13,430 nt of DNA from the NCBI GenBank assembly GCA_900753295.1, contig CAADYQ010000076.1, positions 1 to 13,430 of the forward strand. Direction: 5' to 3'. Each line of letters opens with the position of its first letter. The stretch's first letter is position 1. The translations under genes and the position numbers were made by a program. The notes beneath the pieces were generated by a model that was not told the DNA's origin, did not search any database, and saw only the letters and a list, made by a program, of their open reading frames with translations. This document shows positions 13,250 through 13,430 of this stretch, in pieces. Origin of the DNA: Clostridia bacterium. GTDB taxonomy: Bacteria; Bacillota; Clostridia; Oscillospirales; CAG-272.

Positions 13250-13430
13250 TCAGTGCGCAAGATTTGCCGTTTTTTCGTATGCCGCTATCACGGCGTCGGT
13301 CACAGCCGCGCGGAATGCACGTTCTTCAAGCGTGCGCACGCCCTCTATGGTCGTGCCGCCGGGACTGCACACCGCATCCTTTAGCTCACCGGGGTGCTTT
13401 CCGCTCTCGCGCGCAAGCGCCGCCGCGCCA
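13250..13430 (-). CDS. proC: Pyrroline-5-carboxylate reductase, C-terminal end only
   Basis: Last step of proline synthesis: reduces 1-pyrroline-5-carboxylate to proline with NAD(P)H. Only the last 59 codons and the TGA (13250-13252) are in the window; the 5' part lies beyond the right edge. The visible part reads GAAALARESGKHPGELKDAV, then CSPGGTTIEGVRTLEERAFR and AAVTDAVIAAYEKT. HPGxLKDxVxSPGGTTIxG is the conserved dimerisation-domain signature of ProC. The broken GNAT gene follows by 19 nt and is probably co-transcribed. Confidence 0.96.
   Translation of the reverse strand, partial: GAAALARESGKHPGELKDAVCSPGGTTIEGVRTLEERAFRAAVTDAVIAAYEKTANLAH

Noticed and set aside
13231..13260. Earlier TTG start for the GNAT gene at 13260
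   Set aside because: It overlaps the end of proC and adds ten residues not expected in the family. The ATG at 13230 begins the conserved N-terminus.

Overview
The window looks like a piece of chromosome from a GC-rich, endospore-forming Firmicute, most likely class Clostridia. The evidence is a full-length SpoIVA (spore-coat ATPase), the clostridial-style block infC-rpmI-rplT-TrmH methyltransferase-dprA-topA, strong GGAGG ribosome sites, and near-consensus TTGACA/TATAAT promoters. Every gene lies on the minus strand, so transcription runs from high to low coordinates. The genus cannot be read from the sequence.

In transcription order: 13430-12739 holds the 3' end of proC, then a GNAT acetyltransferase broken by one in-frame TAA. 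12703-9310 holds upp with its own promoter, an RluA-type pseudouridine synthase and lnt. 9254-7643 is spoIVA behind a probable sigma-E promoter that sits inside a terminator-like inverted repeat. 7541-6908 is the long-form ribosome hibernation factor hpf, ending in two hairpins. About 1 kb without protein genes follows (6907-5873). It holds an AT-rich stretch, a promoter plus terminator that could make an sRNA of about 115 nt, three copies of a roughly 107-bp tandem repeat, and the infC promoter with an attenuator-type (L20) leader. 5872-4603 is infC-rpmI-rplT, closed by a strong terminator. 4503-1 is the TrmH-family methyltransferase, dprA and topA (topA runs off the left edge).

The genes are mostly housekeeping: translation initiation and ribosomal proteins, rRNA or tRNA modification, ribosome hibernation, DNA topology and uptake processing, pyrimidine salvage, proline synthesis, lipoprotein maturation and sporulation. 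No defence, phage or transposon genes were seen.

The less ordinary material is in the non-coding parts: an AUA start codon for infC, the tandem repeats and candidate sRNA between hpf and infC, the nested sigma-E promoter/terminator at spoIVA, a possible 19-codon ORF overlapping the hpf start, and the nonsense codon in the GNAT gene.
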